DNA of 64,000 nucleotides from Klebsiella planticola ATCC 33531 (GCF_000735435.1 NZ_JMPP01000006.1:45653-109652); one strand, 5' to 3'; shown: positions 45,714-58,726, counted from the first letter of the stretch. Program-made: numbers and translations. Notes: generated by a model not told the origin, from the letters alone.

Positions 45714-47117
45714 TTATTTCGCCAGACGTTTCTTACCGGCGAAGAACCAACCCGCCGCCAGCAGAACGAACCACAGCGGGGTGACGATCAGCGCTTCGCG
45801 CGTATCGGCTTCCAGCGTCAACAGCACCAGCACGAAGACGAAGAACGCCATACAGACCCAGCACATCAGTTTACCCAGCGGCATCTTATATTTGGACTGC
45901 TCATGCAGATGCGGACGCTTTTTGCGGTAGACCAGGTATGAGCACAGAATAATGGTCCACACGAACATAAACAGGATCGCAGATACCGTGGTAATCATGG
46001 TGAAGGCGGCAATCACGCTCGGGTTCACCATCAGCATCACCACGCCGCCCAGCAGGCACATGCAGGAGAAGGTCAGCCCTTTCGCCGGTACCGCACGTTT
46101 CGACAGCTTGGCGAACATCGACGGCGCCTGACCATCCTGCGCCAGGCCGAACAGCATACGGCTGGTTGAGAACACACCGCTGTTAGCCGAAGAGGCGGCC
46201 GAAGTTAGCACCACAAAGTTAATCAGGCTGGCCGCCGCCGGCAGACCCACCAGGACAAACAGTTCGACGAACGGGCTCTTGGTCGGCACCACGGAGCTCC
46301 ACGGCGTCACCGACATAATCACGATCAGTGCGAAGACGTAGAACATAATAATACGCAGCGGGATGGAGTTAATCGCGCGCGGCAGGGATTTTTCCGGATC
46401 TTTGGTTTCTGCCGCAGTGGTCCCTACCAGCTCAATACCGACGAATGCGAAGACCGCGATCTGGAAGCCGGCAAAGAATCCGCTGATCCCTTTCGGGAAC
46501 CAGCCGCCGTCATTCCACAGATGGGCAAAAGAAGCCTCCACGCCGGTCGGCGATTTGAAATGCATCATCACCATCACCAGGCCGACAACAATCAGCGCCA
46601 CAATGGCGACGATTTTGATCATCGCGAACCAGAACTCCATCTCACCGAACATTTTCACGGTGGCAAGGTTCAGGCTCAGCAGCAGCAGGATAACCGCCAG
46701 CGAAGCGACCCAGTCGGAAAGTCCAGGGAACCAGAACTGGGCGTAGGCGGTAATCGCCACCACGTCGGCCATCCCGGTCACCACCCAGCAGAACCAGTAG
46801 GTCCAGCCGGTAAAATAGCCTGCCCACGGCCCCAGAAGGTCGGCGGCAAAATCACTGAACGATTTATATTCCAGATTCGACAGCAGTAATTCGCCCATCG
46901 CGCGCATCACGAAAAACAGCATAAAGCCGATGATCATATAAACAAAAATAATGGATGGCCCGGCGAGGCTGATGGTTTTGCCGGATCCCATAAACAGCCC
47001 CGTCCCGATGGCGCCACCAATAGCAATAAGCTGAATATGTCGATTCGTGAGATTTCGCCGTAGCGATTGTTCAGTCGGAGCCTGCTCTTCGGCAGCGACT
47101 TTAACCTGATCTACCAT
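45714..47117 (-). CDS. cycA: D-serine/D-alanine/glycine:proton symporter
   Basis: 467-residue APC-superfamily permease with twelve membrane segments. The N-terminal RNLTNRHIQLIAIGGAIGTG (about 20-39) is the amino-acid permease signature and aligns with E. coli CycA. The start is the ATG at 47117 (MVDQVKV) preceded by AGGAAGA; the 21-codon extension upstream is not supported. In E. coli the mRNA is a target of the GcvB small RNA. D-cycloserine enters through it. Confidence 0.95.
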   Translation of the reverse strand: MVDQVKVAAEEQAPTEQSLRRNLTNRHIQLIAIGGAIGTGLFMGSGKTISLAGPSIIFVYMIIGFMLFFVMRAMGELLLSNLEYKSFSDFAADLLGPWAGYFTGWTYWFCWVVTGMADVVAITAYAQFWFPGLSDWVASLAVILLLLSLNLATVKMFGEMEFWFAMIKIVAIVALIVVGLVMVMMHFKSPTGVEASFAHLWNDGGWFPKGISGFFAGFQIAVFAFVGIELVGTTAAETKDPEKSLPRAINSIPLRIIMFYVFALIVIMSVTPWSSVVPTKSPFVELFVLVGLPAAASLINFVVLTSAASSANSGVFSTSRMLFGLAQDGQAPSMFAKLSKRAVPAKGLTFSCMCLLGGVVMLMVNPSVIAAFTMITTVSAILFMFVWTIILCSYLVYRKKRPHLHEQSKYKMPLGKLMCWVCMAFFVFVLVLLTLEADTREALIVTPLWFVLLAAGWFFAGKKRLAK

Positions 47118-47423
47118 GTGATTTTCTTCCTGTTGTACCTGTCTGTGTTGTTCAGGCTCTGATGGCCCGTCATTTGTCATTACCCTGAAAAAGGGTTTAT
47201 CGATATTAGGTAAGAATCGGAGGGATGAATACTATGATTTAGATATAATGTTAATTTTATGTTTAAAGTGAGTGTTATATCACTCCTGCAGCGCGAAACA
47301 GCTCACAAAAATACACCTAAAAAGGCTGAGCGCAACATAAAATTCCAGCAAACTCCTAACTTAAGTATTTTGCGCTATTTTTAGTCGCTCCCTCCCCCTG
47401 AAGGGAGAGGAAGCACCTGCTGA
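47118..47423. other. 306-bp spacer cycA/fklB
   Basis: AT-rich leader of cycA with several TATAAT-like and TTAATTTT stretches (47235-47270) that may hold its promoter. Near 47385-47410 the sequence CTCCCTCCCCCTGAAGGGAG forms a weak hairpin downstream of fklB. No reading frame of interest was found. Confidence 0.5.
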
Positions 47424-48044
47424 TTAGATAATATCCAGCAGTTCAACTTCAAAGATCAGGGTGCTGAACGGAGGAATAGAAGCACCTGCGCCGCGCTCAC
47501 CATAGGCCAGGTTGTGCGGAATAGTCAGTTCCCATTTGGAACCCACCGGCATCAGGGTCAGCGCTTCAATCCAGCCGCCGATCACGCCGGTCACCGGGAA
47601 CTCAGCCGGTTCACCGCGAGCCACGGAGCTGTCAAATACGGTACCGTCGATCAGTTTACCGGTGTAATGCACGCGGACGCGGTCGGTACGCGCCGGGATC
47701 GCGCCTTCACCCTGGGTCAGAACGCGGAACTGCAGACCGGATTCGGTGCTGTTCACGCCTTCACGCTCGCGGTTTTCATCCAGGTATTTCTGGCCATCGG
47801 CCGCCATCTCCTGGAAACGTTCGCGACGTACCGCGTCAGCACGTTCGTGGATTTCACGCAGCGCGCGGTGAACGGCTTCCACCGGCACCTGCGGCTGATT
47901 GCCTTCCAGCGCATCGGCAATGCCGGCAACCAGTGCTTCAGGCAGCAGCCCCTGCAGGCCGGATTCGCTCAGCTGTTGTCCAACCTGCAAGCCGATACCG
48001 TAACTTGCCTGCGCTTCAATAGTGTCAAAAGTCGGGGTTGCCAT
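47424..48044 (-). CDS. fklB: FKBP-type peptidyl-prolyl cis-trans isomerase FklB (FKBP22)
   Basis: 206-residue dimeric isomerase. The N-terminal helical FKBP_N domain (about 1-110) dimerises, and the C-terminal FKBP domain (about 118-206) has [32 protein letters not shown] and [13 protein letters not shown], which form the FK506-binding pocket. No signal peptide, so it is cytoplasmic. A small frame of unknown meaning ends 30 bp upstream. Confidence 0.96.
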   Translation of the reverse strand: MATPTFDTIEAQASYGIGLQVGQQLSESGLQGLLPEALVAGIADALEGNQPQVPVEAVHRALREIHERADAVRRERFQEMAADGQKYLDENREREGVNSTESGLQFRVLTQGEGAIPARTDRVRVHYTGKLIDGTVFDSSVARGEPAEFPVTGVIGGWIEALTLMPVGSKWELTIPHNLAYGERGAGASIPPFSTLIFEVELLDII

Positions 48045-48400
48045 CTTCTTTCCTTATTTTTCGGGGGGAAAATTTCATACTCGACGGATTCCAGATAGCA
48101 AAAAGGCGGCATGCAGATGATTCACCGGCAGGACAGGCCACAGTGTGACCAGTGCAGGCAGGCGCAGCCAGCGCATCAGCAACTCGAAAAACGACGAGCG
48201 TAAAGTGGTGGGCAGCATATCAGCCATCGTCCGATGGGTAAAACTTTGTCGCGGAGATGATGACAAATCTGAGGGAAACAGAAACAATAGGAGATATCAG
48301 GTTAACCTCACGAAACATATCTTTGTCTCGGCCATCAGGAAGTTAGCCATCTATACTCTACGGAGAGCAGGATAAAAATATGCGGAGCAGGAGGAAAGCC
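48045..48400. other. 356-bp divergent spacer fklB/ytfB
   Basis: Apart from the small minus-strand frame (48075-48227), it holds a possible ytfB promoter region (TATACTCTACG near 48352-48362) and an AGGAGGAAAGCC ribosome site before the ytfB start. No repeats or RNA genes were recognised. Confidence 0.5.
48075..48227 (-). CDS. Possible small protein upstream of fklB
   Basis: Unrecognised frame of 50 codons from the ATG at 48227 (MADMLPTTLR...), or longer from 48287. It is rich in leucine and arginine with one moderately hydrophobic segment (LRLPALVTLWPVL). It ends 30 bp before fklB on the same strand and could be a leader peptide. No clear ribosome site, so weakly supported. Confidence 0.25.
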   Translation of the reverse strand: MADMLPTTLRSSFFELLMRWLRLPALVTLWPVLPVNHLHAAFLLSGIRRV

Positions 48401-49069
48401 ATGCCCGGGCGCTTTGACATCACACCTACCCTGGCGAAGATCTGGCACGCCCCGGATCATATTCGCATTATGGATCCGCTGCCGCCCATGCACCGCCGAG
48501 GCATCATTGCCGGCGCATTGCTGGTGATTATCGGCATACTGCTCCCGTCAGAGGAGAGCAGCAGCCCGGTACAAAGTGGCCGCGAAGCCAATATCGACCT
48601 GCAATCGCAGTCCCAGCCGCAATCTTCCCAACAGGCCATGCCGCTGCCGCCGATTACCACCACGCCGACGGTGAATGACGCCGATCAGATGGCGCCGGTG
48701 GCGCCGGAGCCGGTTCAGGACGAACCGGTGGAGCAGGGACAGAGCCAGGCCTACTCTCAGCCGCAGCAGCAACAGCAACAGCAGCAGTCGGCCCCGGGAA
48801 TTGAGCAGCAGTGGCGTACCTACCGCATAGAAGCGGGTAAAACCCTGGCCCAGCTGTTCCGCGATCATAATCTGCCGCCAACCGACGTCTATGCGATGGC
48901 GCAGGTAGAAGGTCCGGGCAAACCGCTCAGTTCGCTGCAAACCGGGCAGACGGTGCAAATTCGTCAGAATGCGAATGGCGTCGTGACCGGCCTGACAATT
49001 GATACCGGCGGCGGACAGCAGGTGCTGTTCACCCGTCAGGCGAACGGCAGTTTTATTCGCGCGCGCTAA
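48401..49069 (+). CDS. ytfB: Cell-division-associated OapA-family protein YtfB
   Basis: 222-residue inner-membrane protein. The start is the ATG at 48401 (MPGRFDITPT), preceded by AGGAGGAAAG. A short cytoplasmic N-terminus leads to one membrane segment (about 33-50), a Gln/Pro/Ser-rich linker (about 55-140) and a C-terminal OapA/LysM-like domain (about 145-222, YRIEAGKTLAQLFRDHNLP) that binds glycan strands. In E. coli YtfB localises to the septum. The linker has a run of eight glutamines at bases 48764-48787 that I do not see in the recalled E. coli sequence. Confidence 0.92.
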   Translation: MPGRFDITPTLAKIWHAPDHIRIMDPLPPMHRRGIIAGALLVIIGILLPSEESSSPVQSGREANIDLQSQSQPQSSQQAMPLPPITTTPTVNDADQMAPVAPEPVQDEPVEQGQSQAYSQPQQQQQQQQSAPGIEQQWRTYRIEAGKTLAQLFRDHNLPPTDVYAMAQVEGPGKPLSSLQTGQTVQIRQNANGVVTGLTIDTGGGQQVLFTRQANGSFIRAR

Positions 49070-49270
49070 TCGCCGCCAGGAATCCACTGGTCATGCCGGG
49101 TATCATGCCCGGCCTGCGCAAAAGCGCCCTCTCACTCCCGTCTCCTTCTTCCCGCTTTATTTGGTACCGCGTCGCGTCCGCTCATATCAACGCCTCCCGA
49201 TCAAAGGATGGGTCATTGACGGCCTGATATTGCAATTGTGTCAGAAGAGAACAACAGAAGGGGAATGCAG

Positions 49271-49300
49271 AAAAGCAAAACGCCGGCACAAGGCCGGCGT
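49271..49300 (-). terminator. Terminator of the rpsF-priB-rpsR-rplI operon
   Basis: On the minus strand ACGCCGGC-CTTGT-GCCGGCGT is followed by TTTGCTTTT, 23 bp after the rplI stop. Confidence 0.9.
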
Positions 49301-49323
49301 CTCGACGCGAACTGAGTAAAAAA

Positions 49324-49785
<462 letters not shown>

Positions 49786-49814
49786 TCAAAGTCGTATTAA
49801 TGGACCGTGACCGA

Positions 49815-50361
<547 letters not shown>

Positions 50362-50366
50362 CAGGA

Positions 50367-50855
<489 letters not shown>

Positions 50856-50861
50856 CGCGTC

Positions 50862-50890
50862 ATTCTACTTTCGCAGCCCTGGGAAGACAA
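50862..50890 (-). promoter_or_regulatory. Sigma-70 promoter of the rpsF operon
   Basis: On the minus strand -35 TTGTCT (complement of 50885-50890), a 17-bp spacer, and -10 TAGAAT (complement of 50862-50867). It lies about 100 bp upstream of rpsF. The remaining spacer to yjfY (50891-51110) shows nothing further. Confidence 0.75.
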
Positions 50891-51110
50891 GCGAATTGCG
50901 CAAATAATTCGCACTAACCGCTAAGCCGCGCTAAGTCAGTGATTTAAAATTAATCAACGGCACCAGCGACACTTTTTTGAACAACTTCATCAGAAATGGT
51001 CGCGATACCCGCAGTAGCCAGAGATTACACTTATATCAGAGCTATCGCTAACCCAGGAGGATCCCGGATTTAACGCCAGCATGGTCGACAGAACGTCAGG
51101 AGCGTAGAGT

Positions 51111-51386
51111 ATGAAATACATCATCATTGCCGCTATGGCTGCGCTTTTACTGAGCGCCAACGCGCTCGCAGCCATCAAGATCGATGGGCGCCAGGCACGC
51201 AACATGGACGATGTGCAGAGCCTGGGCGTTATCTATATCAACCATAATATGGCGACTGAGCAAGAGGCCGATCGGGCACTTAATCAGCTGAGCGATGCGC
51301 AAGGCGCAAAATATTTTCAGCCGATCCTGATTCACGAACCGGAAAGCAACGGCGTGATTCATGCCAGCGCAGCCATTTATCGCTAA
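51111..51386 (+). CDS. yjfY: YjfY, DUF1471 (YhcN-type) periplasmic protein
   Basis: 91-residue secreted small protein with a signal peptide (1 to about 21, ALA-AIK) and a DUF1471 fold (LGVIYINHNMATEQEADRAL and a tyrosine near the C-terminus, AAIYR). Family members are stress and biofilm proteins; the role of YjfY is unknown. A hairpin GACTTCGC/GCGAAGTC follows at 51400-51427. Confidence 0.9.
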   Translation: MKYIIIAAMAALLLSANALAAIKIDGRQARNMDDVQSLGVIYINHNMATEQEADRALNQLSDAQGAKYFQPILIHEPESNGVIHASAAIYR

Positions 51387-51399
51387 TCCCTCTCTCTTT

Positions 51400-51427
51400 G
51401 ACTTCGCTCGATGATCAGGGCGAAGTC
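51400..51427 (+). terminator. Hairpin downstream of yjfY
   Basis: GACTTCGC (51400-51407) pairs with GCGAAGTC (51420-51427) over a 12-base loop, 14 bp after yjfY. T-run absent, so weak as a terminator. Confidence 0.45.
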
Positions 51428-51526
51428 TCAATACAATTGAGCATTATTTCCCCTCATGACTTATCAGTCTCCACGTAACCTGATTTAATCTCTGTCTAAC
51501 TGCATGATTCTCTGGAGTGATTATTC

Positions 51527-52720
51527 ATGGTTCCGCGTTTTGCCACGCTAAGCCGTATCCCAAAAGGGGTTTGGGTTCTGGGCGGCGTTAGCCTGCTGAT
51601 GGATGTTTCCTCAGAGATGATCCACAGCCTTCTCCCTTTATTTATGGCCACCACACTGGGGGCCAGCGTCATTATTATCGGCATTATCGAAGGCGTCGCG
51701 GAAGCCACCGCACTGATGCTGAAGGTGTTTTCCGGCGTCATCAGCGACTATGTCGGCAAGCGTAAAGGGCTGGCGCTGCTTGGCTATGGTCTGGGTGCGC
51801 TGAGTAAGCCTCTTTTCGCCATCGCCTCCACCTCAGGCGTAGTGTTTAGCGCCCGGATGATCGACCGCGTGGGCAAAGGGATACGCGGCGCGCCGCGGGA
51901 TGCGCTGGTCGCCGACGTCACCCCGCCGGAAATTCGCGGAGCCGCCTACGGGCTGCGCCAGTCGCTGGATACCATCGGCGCTTTTCTGGGGCCGCTGCTT
52001 GCCGTCGCGCTGATGTTTCTCTGGGATAACGATTTCCAGTCTATTTTTTGGGTCGCGGCGATCCCCGCCGTTCTCTCTATCGCTTTACTGGGCTTTGGAT
52101 TAAAAGAGCCCAGGACGGCGGTCGTCCAGAAACGCACTAACCCCCTGCGCCGCGAGAATCTCAAGAAGCTTTCCGCCGCCTACTGGTGGGTGGTGGCTAT
52201 CGGCTCGATTTTTACCCTTGCCCGCTTCAGCGAAGCCTTTCTGGTCCTGCGCGCCCAGCAGATGGCGATCCCGCTGTTCGCTATTCCGCTGGTGATGGTC
52301 GCCATGAATCTGGTTTACAGCCTGACCGCCTATCCATTCGGGAAACTATCGGACAGCATGAGCCACAGCAAAATGCTGCAGTGGGGCCTGCTGGTGCTGA
52401 TCGCCGCCGATATCGTGCTGGCGCTCAGCAGCCACTGGAGCACGCTTTTAGCCGGCGTCGCGCTGTGGGGTATTCATATGGGCATGACGCAGGGTCTGCT
52501 GGCGGCGATGGTGGCGCACACCGCCCCGCCTGAACTGCGCGGAACAGCGTTCGGGATGTTCAACCTGATGAGCGGCATCGCCCTGCTGCTGGCCAGCGCA
52601 GGTGCGGGCGTGCTGTGGGAAGTTCTGGGCGCCGCCTCGACGTTTTACGCCGGCGCGATAATCTGCGTCGTGACGCTGGTTGGCATGCGCTGCATGCCGT
52701 CGGCTTATCAGCAAAACTAA
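51527..52720 (+). CDS. MFS transporter of unknown substrate
   Basis: 397-residue permease with twelve hydrophobic segments. The N-terminal LLMDVSSEMIHSLLP (about 23-37) and the loop DRVGKGIRGAPRDALVAD (about 112-129) are typical of a common but uncharacterised MFS subfamily. It stands alone between yjfY and ulaF, convergent with ulaF. No regulator is adjacent. I do not recall it at this site in E. coli. Confidence 0.85.
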   Translation: MVPRFATLSRIPKGVWVLGGVSLLMDVSSEMIHSLLPLFMATTLGASVIIIGIIEGVAEATALMLKVFSGVISDYVGKRKGLALLGYGLGALSKPLFAIASTSGVVFSARMIDRVGKGIRGAPRDALVADVTPPEIRGAAYGLRQSLDTIGAFLGPLLAVALMFLWDNDFQSIFWVAAIPAVLSIALLGFGLKEPRTAVVQKRTNPLRRENLKKLSAAYWWVVAIGSIFTLARFSEAFLVLRAQQMAIPLFAIPLVMVAMNLVYSLTAYPFGKLSDSMSHSKMLQWGLLVLIAADIVLALSSHWSTLLAGVALWGIHMGMTQGLLAAMVAHTAPPELRGTAFGMFNLMSGIALLLASAGAGVLWEVLGAASTFYAGAIICVVTLVGMRCMPSAYQQN

Positions 52721-52725
52721 AAATG

Positions 52726-52775
52726 GCTCCGGAGCAGACCGGTTGATTCATCATAAAGATGAAATGCTCCGGAGC
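52726..52775. other. Two copies of a 10-bp palindrome between the MFS gene and ulaF
   Basis: GCTCCGGAGC occurs at 52726-52735 and 52766-52775 between the convergent stops. Each is a palindrome, and the two can also pair with each other to form one stem with a 30-base loop, so it may act as a bidirectional transcript end. No T-run was seen. Confidence 0.5.
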
Positions 52776-52782
52776 ACGTGTT

Positions 52783-53469
52783 TCACTTTTGCCCGTAATA
52801 GGCATCTGGCCCGTGCTTGCGCATAAAATGTTTGTCCATCAGCCAGCTATCGATGGGCTTCAGCTGCGGGTTGATCGCGCAAGCAATCCACGCCATCCGC
52901 GCCACCTCTTCCATCACTACCGCGTTATGCACCGCATCGTGCGCATCCTTGCCCCAGGCAAAAGGCCCGTGCTGATAGACCACGATGCCCGGCGTATGCA
53001 GCGGCTCAACGTCACCCAGCGTTTCGATAATCACGTGGCCCGTGTTCAGCTCATAAGCCTCCGCCACTTCCTGCGCGCTTAACGCCCGGGTGCAGGGAAT
53101 GTCGCCAAAGAAGTAGTCCGCGTGGGTCGTCCCCAGCGCGGGAATGGCCAGACCCGCCTGCGCCCAGGCCGTCGCGTGCGTCGAGTGGGTATGCACCACG
53201 CCGCCAAGGCTCGGATAGCGGCGATACAGCGCCAGATGCGTGGCGGTATCGGAAGAAGGACGATAGCGTCCTTTCACCACGTTCCCCTCGAGATCCACGA
53301 CCACCATATCGTCCGCTTTCATGGTCTCGTAGGCGACGCCGCTGGGCTTAATCGCCACCAGCCCGCGTTCGCGGTCGATAGCGCTGACGTTACCCCAGGT
53401 AAAAGTGACCAGGCCGTAGCGCGGTAAATCCATATTGGCGTCGAAAACCTGCCGTTTCAGCGTTTGCAT
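52783..53469 (-). CDS. ulaF: L-ribulose-5-phosphate 4-epimerase UlaF
   Basis: 228-residue zinc enzyme of the class II aldolase/epimerase family, last step of anaerobic L-ascorbate breakdown, giving D-xylulose-5-phosphate. The start is the ATG at 53469, which overlaps the ulaE stop by one base (TAATG). The zinc histidines are visible in VHTHSTHA (about 94-101) and near LGTTHADYF; a catalytic aspartate lies in the same region. Confidence 0.96.
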   Translation of the reverse strand: MQTLKRQVFDANMDLPRYGLVTFTWGNVSAIDRERGLVAIKPSGVAYETMKADDMVVVDLEGNVVKGRYRPSSDTATHLALYRRYPSLGGVVHTHSTHATAWAQAGLAIPALGTTHADYFFGDIPCTRALSAQEVAEAYELNTGHVIIETLGDVEPLHTPGIVVYQHGPFAWGKDAHDAVHNAVVMEEVARMAWIACAINPQLKPIDSWLMDKHFMRKHGPDAYYGQK

Positions 53470-54323
53470 TATGCCACCTCCAGCAGACCGGCGCTGGCCA
53501 TCCGCGCCTTCACCCAATCGCGCGCTTTCGCGACCTCGGCGGCCGGATCGTCGGTCGTTTCGCTCCACATTTCAATTAGATACGGACCGCAGTAGCCCGT
53601 CTGCTTGAGCGTTTCGAAACAACGTTCAAAATCGACGACGCCTTCGCCGAACGGCACGTTTTTAAATACGCCGGGTTTCGTGTCTTTTATATGCACCGCC
53701 ACGATATGCCCCATCCCGGCCTGAAGCTCCATCTGTACGTCGTTATCCCAGGCGGAAAGGTTACCGATGTCCGGATAGAGCTGGAACCACGGATTATTCA
53801 GGTAGTGGGCGTAGCCCAGCGCCTTGCTGATCGAGTTCATCAGCGGGTAGTCCATAATTTCCATCGCCAGCGTTACCTGCGCGCGGCTGGCCATTTCAAC
53901 GCTCTCTTTTAGCCCATCGCGGAAACGACGGCGCGTTTCGTTATTGGCTTCCTGGTAGTAGACGTCGTAGCCCGCCAGCTGGATTACGCGAATCCCCACG
54001 TCCTGCGCCAGCCGAATCGCTTTGCGCATAATCTCCAGGCCCTGCGCCCGTACCGCGTCGTCTTCGCTACCGAGCGGGAAGCGCCGATGGGCGCTCAGGC
54101 ACATTGAGGGCACGCGCACCCCGGTTTCCGCAATCGCGTTAACCAGCGCGAAGCGCTGTTCCCGGCTCCAGTCGAGCCGGGCCAGGCGGGCGTCAGTTTC
54201 ATCGACCGACATTTCGACGAAATCAAAACCGAGCGCCTTAGCCAGCCGCAGACGTTCCAGCCAGCACTCCCCGGCGGGGAGCGCTTTTTCATAGATGCCG
54301 AGCGGAATAGGTTTCGACAGCAT
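53469..54323 (-). CDS. ulaE: L-xylulose-5-phosphate 3-epimerase UlaE
   Basis: 284-residue TIM-barrel epimerase converting L-xylulose-5-phosphate to L-ribulose-5-phosphate. Metal-ligand stretches LAMEIMD (about 152-158) with glutamate, YPDIGN (about 183-188), VAVHIKD and YLIEMWSE are intact. It follows ulaD after nine bases. Confidence 0.96.
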   Translation of the reverse strand: MLSKPIPLGIYEKALPAGECWLERLRLAKALGFDFVEMSVDETDARLARLDWSREQRFALVNAIAETGVRVPSMCLSAHRRFPLGSEDDAVRAQGLEIMRKAIRLAQDVGIRVIQLAGYDVYYQEANNETRRRFRDGLKESVEMASRAQVTLAMEIMDYPLMNSISKALGYAHYLNNPWFQLYPDIGNLSAWDNDVQMELQAGMGHIVAVHIKDTKPGVFKNVPFGEGVVDFERCFETLKQTGYCGPYLIEMWSETTDDPAAEVAKARDWVKARMASAGLLEVA

Positions 54324-54332
54324 AGCCGCTCC

Positions 54333-54983
54333 TTAGCCCCACAGCTGGGCGATCGAACGTTTGAACTGCCGCGCGGCTTCCACTGGGGAAGCGGCGTCGC
54401 GAATGCTGCGACCGGCGATAAAGACGTGGATCGGAATCCCCTGGAACAGCGGCAAATCCTCCAGCGCCAGGCCGCCGGTGACGGTGACTTTAAAGCCCAT
54501 CCCGGACAGGCGTTTGATCGCGCTGATATCCGCCTCGCCCCACGCTACGCCGGCGGCCTGGGCATCGCGGCTGCGGTGATAAACCACCTGCTGAACGCCC
54601 GCTTCGCGCCACTCCTGCGCCTGCTCCCAGGTCCAGTAGCCGGTCAGTTCGATCTGGACGTCGCCGTTGAACTCTTTCGCCACGTCCAGCGCGCCTTTGG
54701 TAGTGTTGATGTCCGCGCAGCAGATCACGGTGACCCAGTCGGCGTTGGCTTCAAAGCACATGCGAGAGAGAATTTTACCGGCATCGGCGATTTTGGCGTC
54801 CGCCAGCACGATTTTGTTGGGATAGAGCGCCTTCAGGTCGCGAACGGCGCGTACACCCTCAGCCACGCAGAGAATGGTACCGACTTCAATAATGTCCACT
54901 TCATCGGCAATCAGGCGCGTCGTTTCATACGCGGAAGACATAGATTGGTTATCGAGCGCAACCTGCAACATAGGTAATGACAT
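54333..54983 (-). CDS. ulaD: 3-keto-L-gulonate-6-phosphate decarboxylase UlaD
   Basis: 216-residue member of the OMP-decarboxylase suprafamily that decarboxylates 3-keto-L-gulonate-6-phosphate to L-xylulose-5-phosphate. The start is the ATG at 54983 ([11 protein letters not shown]) and the catalytic motif [12 protein letters not shown] (about 60-71) is intact. Fourteen upstream codons in the frame are not needed. Confidence 0.96.
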   Translation of the reverse strand: MSLPMLQVALDNQSMSSAYETTRLIADEVDIIEVGTILCVAEGVRAVRDLKALYPNKIVLADAKIADAGKILSRMCFEANADWVTVICCADINTTKGALDVAKEFNGDVQIELTGYWTWEQAQEWREAGVQQVVYHRSRDAQAAGVAWGEADISAIKRLSGMGFKVTVTGGLALEDLPLFQGIPIHVFIAGRSIRDAASPVEAARQFKRSIAQLWG

Positions 54984-54996
54984 TTTGGTGTTCCTT

Positions 54997-55464
54997 TTAA
55001 ACGGCCGCTGCCGTAGCGTTATCAATTAATTCCAGAACTTCCTGCGCGGAGCGGCAGGCGCGTAAACGGTCAAAATTGGCTTCATCTTCAAACAGGTTGA
55101 CGATCTGCATGATGCCAACTTCCTGATGGGTATTGGCATCCACGGCCGCCATGGTGATCAGGATGTCGACCGGGTCGTTATCCTCATGATTGAAAACCAA
55201 CGGCGTTTTCAGCGTAACCAGCGCAAAGCCCGTTTTCTTCACCCCCTCTTCCGGCCGACCGTGCGGCATCGCCAGACCGGGAGCAATCACAAAATAAGGG
55301 CCGTGCTGAGCAACGCCATCCAGAATGGCCTGGTAGTAGCGCGGCTCCACGACATCCGCCTTCACCAGTAAATCCACGCTCAGCTTGACGGCTTCCTGCC
55401 AGGTGCTGGCGTCAGCCTGTAAAAGGATGGAGTTGTTCTCCACCAGTGAATCACGTAATTTCAT
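54997..55464 (-). CDS. ulaC: L-ascorbate PTS EIIA component UlaC
   Basis: 155-residue cytoplasmic EIIA of the fructose/mannitol type. The phosphorylated histidine is in [12 protein letters not shown] (about residue 68). It passes phosphate from HPr to UlaB. Nine bases separate it from ulaB. Confidence 0.95.
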   Translation of the reverse strand: MKLRDSLVENNSILLQADASTWQEAVKLSVDLLVKADVVEPRYYQAILDGVAQHGPYFVIAPGLAMPHGRPEEGVKKTGFALVTLKTPLVFNHEDNDPVDILITMAAVDANTHQEVGIMQIVNLFEDEANFDRLRACRSAQEVLELIDNATAAAV

Positions 55465-55473
55465 TTGGCGTCC

Positions 55474-55779
55474 TTACTTCACATCCTGCGGGAAGTGCGC
55501 TTTGATCACCTCCAGCAGTTTTGGGCCAAAATCCGCAGGCGAGAGCATGTTGCGCACGCCAACCACGTATTTGTTGCCGGAGACGCTAATCTCACCGGCG
55601 ATATGGGTGGAGGCGATGATAATGTCCGCGCCGTTGAGTTCACTTTTGTATTCCCCCACCGCGCAGCTGTTTACCGTGTGATCGATATTTGACTGGGTCA
55701 AAAACTGGTCCACCTTCATCTTCATGATCATGGAACTGCCTTGCCCGTTGCCACATACAGCCAGAATACGTACGGTCAT
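55474..55779 (-). CDS. ulaB: L-ascorbate PTS EIIB component UlaB
   Basis: 101-residue EIIB with the phosphocysteine loop [11 protein letters not shown] (cysteine at residue 9). The start is the ATG at 55779 (MTVRILAV), matching E. coli; a tandem Met two codons earlier is possible. Confidence 0.95.
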   Translation of the reverse strand: MTVRILAVCGNGQGSSMIMKMKVDQFLTQSNIDHTVNSCAVGEYKSELNGADIIIASTHIAGEISVSGNKYVVGVRNMLSPADFGPKLLEVIKAHFPQDVK

Positions 55780-55791
55780 AGTCAAAACTCC

Positions 55792-57325
<1,534 letters not shown>

Positions 57326-57511
57326 CAATCCGTCATCGTATTAATTCTCATTTTTACAAAATGAAAAATAGTACATTTAAATCAATAAAATAAAATAAAA
57401 CCCATATCATAAAGTCAGCATCCTTCTCTTTTACCCTCCACCATTCCTCTCATGAAGGGCAAATTTCAGGATTGCAATGCTGAACAAATGGTGCCAGTAT
57501 TCGTCAAAACA

Positions 57512-57526
57512 AATCACATTGTGATT
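57512..57526. promoter_or_regulatory. UlaR-type operator upstream of ulaG
   Basis: AATCACA-T-TGTGATT is a perfect 7-1-7 palindrome 30 bp before the ulaG start, containing the same TGTGATT box as those near ulaA. About 190 bp of very AT-rich sequence (57340-57410) between the two regions could hold an IHF site. Confidence 0.65.
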
Positions 57527-57555
57527 ACATTTGATAATATGTGAGGGAAAAATAA

Positions 57556-58620
57556 ATGAGTAAAGTACAAACCATCACCCGCGAATCATGGATCCTGAAC
57601 ACTTTTCCGGAGTGGGGTAGCTGGCTGAACGAAGAAATTGAACAAGAGCAGGTTGCGCGGGGCACCTTTGCCATGTGGTGGTTGGGTTGTACGGGCATCT
57701 GGCTGAAATCCGAAGGCGGAGCCAATATCTGCGTCGATTTCTGGTGCGGCACCGGCAAGCAAAGCCACGGGAACCCGCTGATGAAAACGGGCCACCAGAT
57801 GCAGCGTATGGCCGGCGTGAAGAAGCTCCAGCCAAACCTGCGCACCACCCCGTTTGTTCTCGATCCGTTCTCTATTCGCCAGATCGACGCCGTACTGTCC
57901 ACCCACGATCATAACGATCATATTGATGTAAACGTGGCCGCCGCGGTCATGCAGAACTGCGCCGAGGACGTGCCGTTCATCGGCCCGCAAACCTGCATCG
58001 ACCTGTGGATGGGCTGGGGCGTTCCGAAAGAGCGCTGTATCGTGATGAAACCGGGCGATGTGGTTAAAATAAAAGATGTTGAAATCCACGCGCTTGACGC
58101 TTTTGACCGTACGGCCCTGATCACCTTACCTGCGGATCAAAAAGCCGCAGGCGTACTGCCGGACGGAATGGATCAGCGCGCGGTGAACTATTTGTTCAAA
58201 ACGCCGGGCGGCAACCTGTATCATAGCGGCGATTCCCACTACTCCAACTACTACGCGAAGCACGGTAACGAATACCAGATCGACGTGGCGCTGGGCTCCT
58301 ATGGCGAGAACCCGCGCGGTATCACCGACAAAATGACCAGCGCCGATATCCTGCGCATGGCCGAGTCGCTGAATGCTAAAGTGGTGATCCCGTTCCATCA
58401 CGATATCTGGTCAAACTTCCAGGCCGATCCGCAGGAAATCCGCGTTTTGTGGGAGATGAAAAAAGATCGTCTGCAGTATGGCTTTAAGCCTTTCATCTGG
58501 CAGGTGGGCGGAAAATTCACCTGGCCGCTGGATAAAGACAACTTCGAATACCATTATCCGCGCGGATTCGACGATTGCTTCACGATGGAACCGGACCTGC
58601 CCTTTAAGTCGTTCCTGTAA
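57556..58620 (+). CDS. ulaG: L-ascorbate-6-phosphate lactonase UlaG
   Basis: 354-residue metallo-beta-lactamase-fold enzyme that opens the lactone ring to 3-keto-L-gulonate-6-phosphate. The metal motif [10 protein letters not shown] (about 115-124) is intact, with histidines further on in YHSGDSHYS and FHHDIW. It has a GAGGGA site and is divergent from ulaA. It is followed by a hairpin and then ulaR. Confidence 0.97.
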   Translation: MSKVQTITRESWILNTFPEWGSWLNEEIEQEQVARGTFAMWWLGCTGIWLKSEGGANICVDFWCGTGKQSHGNPLMKTGHQMQRMAGVKKLQPNLRTTPFVLDPFSIRQIDAVLSTHDHNDHIDVNVAAAVMQNCAEDVPFIGPQTCIDLWMGWGVPKERCIVMKPGDVVKIKDVEIHALDAFDRTALITLPADQKAAGVLPDGMDQRAVNYLFKTPGGNLYHSGDSHYSNYYAKHGNEYQIDVALGSYGENPRGITDKMTSADILRMAESLNAKVVIPFHHDIWSNFQADPQEIRVLWEMKKDRLQYGFKPFIWQVGGKFTWPLDKDNFEYHYPRGFDDCFTMEPDLPFKSFL

Positions 58621-58626
58621 GGCTTC

Positions 58627-58648
58627 TCCGGCGGGACCGCCCGCCGGA
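58627..58648 (+). terminator. Hairpin downstream of ulaG
   Basis: TCCGGCGGG (58627-58635) and CCCGCCGGA (58640-58648) with loop ACCG, six bases after the ulaG stop. It lacks a long T-run (AATTATCC follows), so it may be a partial terminator or RNA stabiliser. Confidence 0.6.
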
Positions 58649-58726
58649 AATTATCCCCGTCAGCATTAGTATTTTCACCTGATTTCAAATATCATCTTTG
58701 CTTATCACTTTTAATCGGATTTGCTC

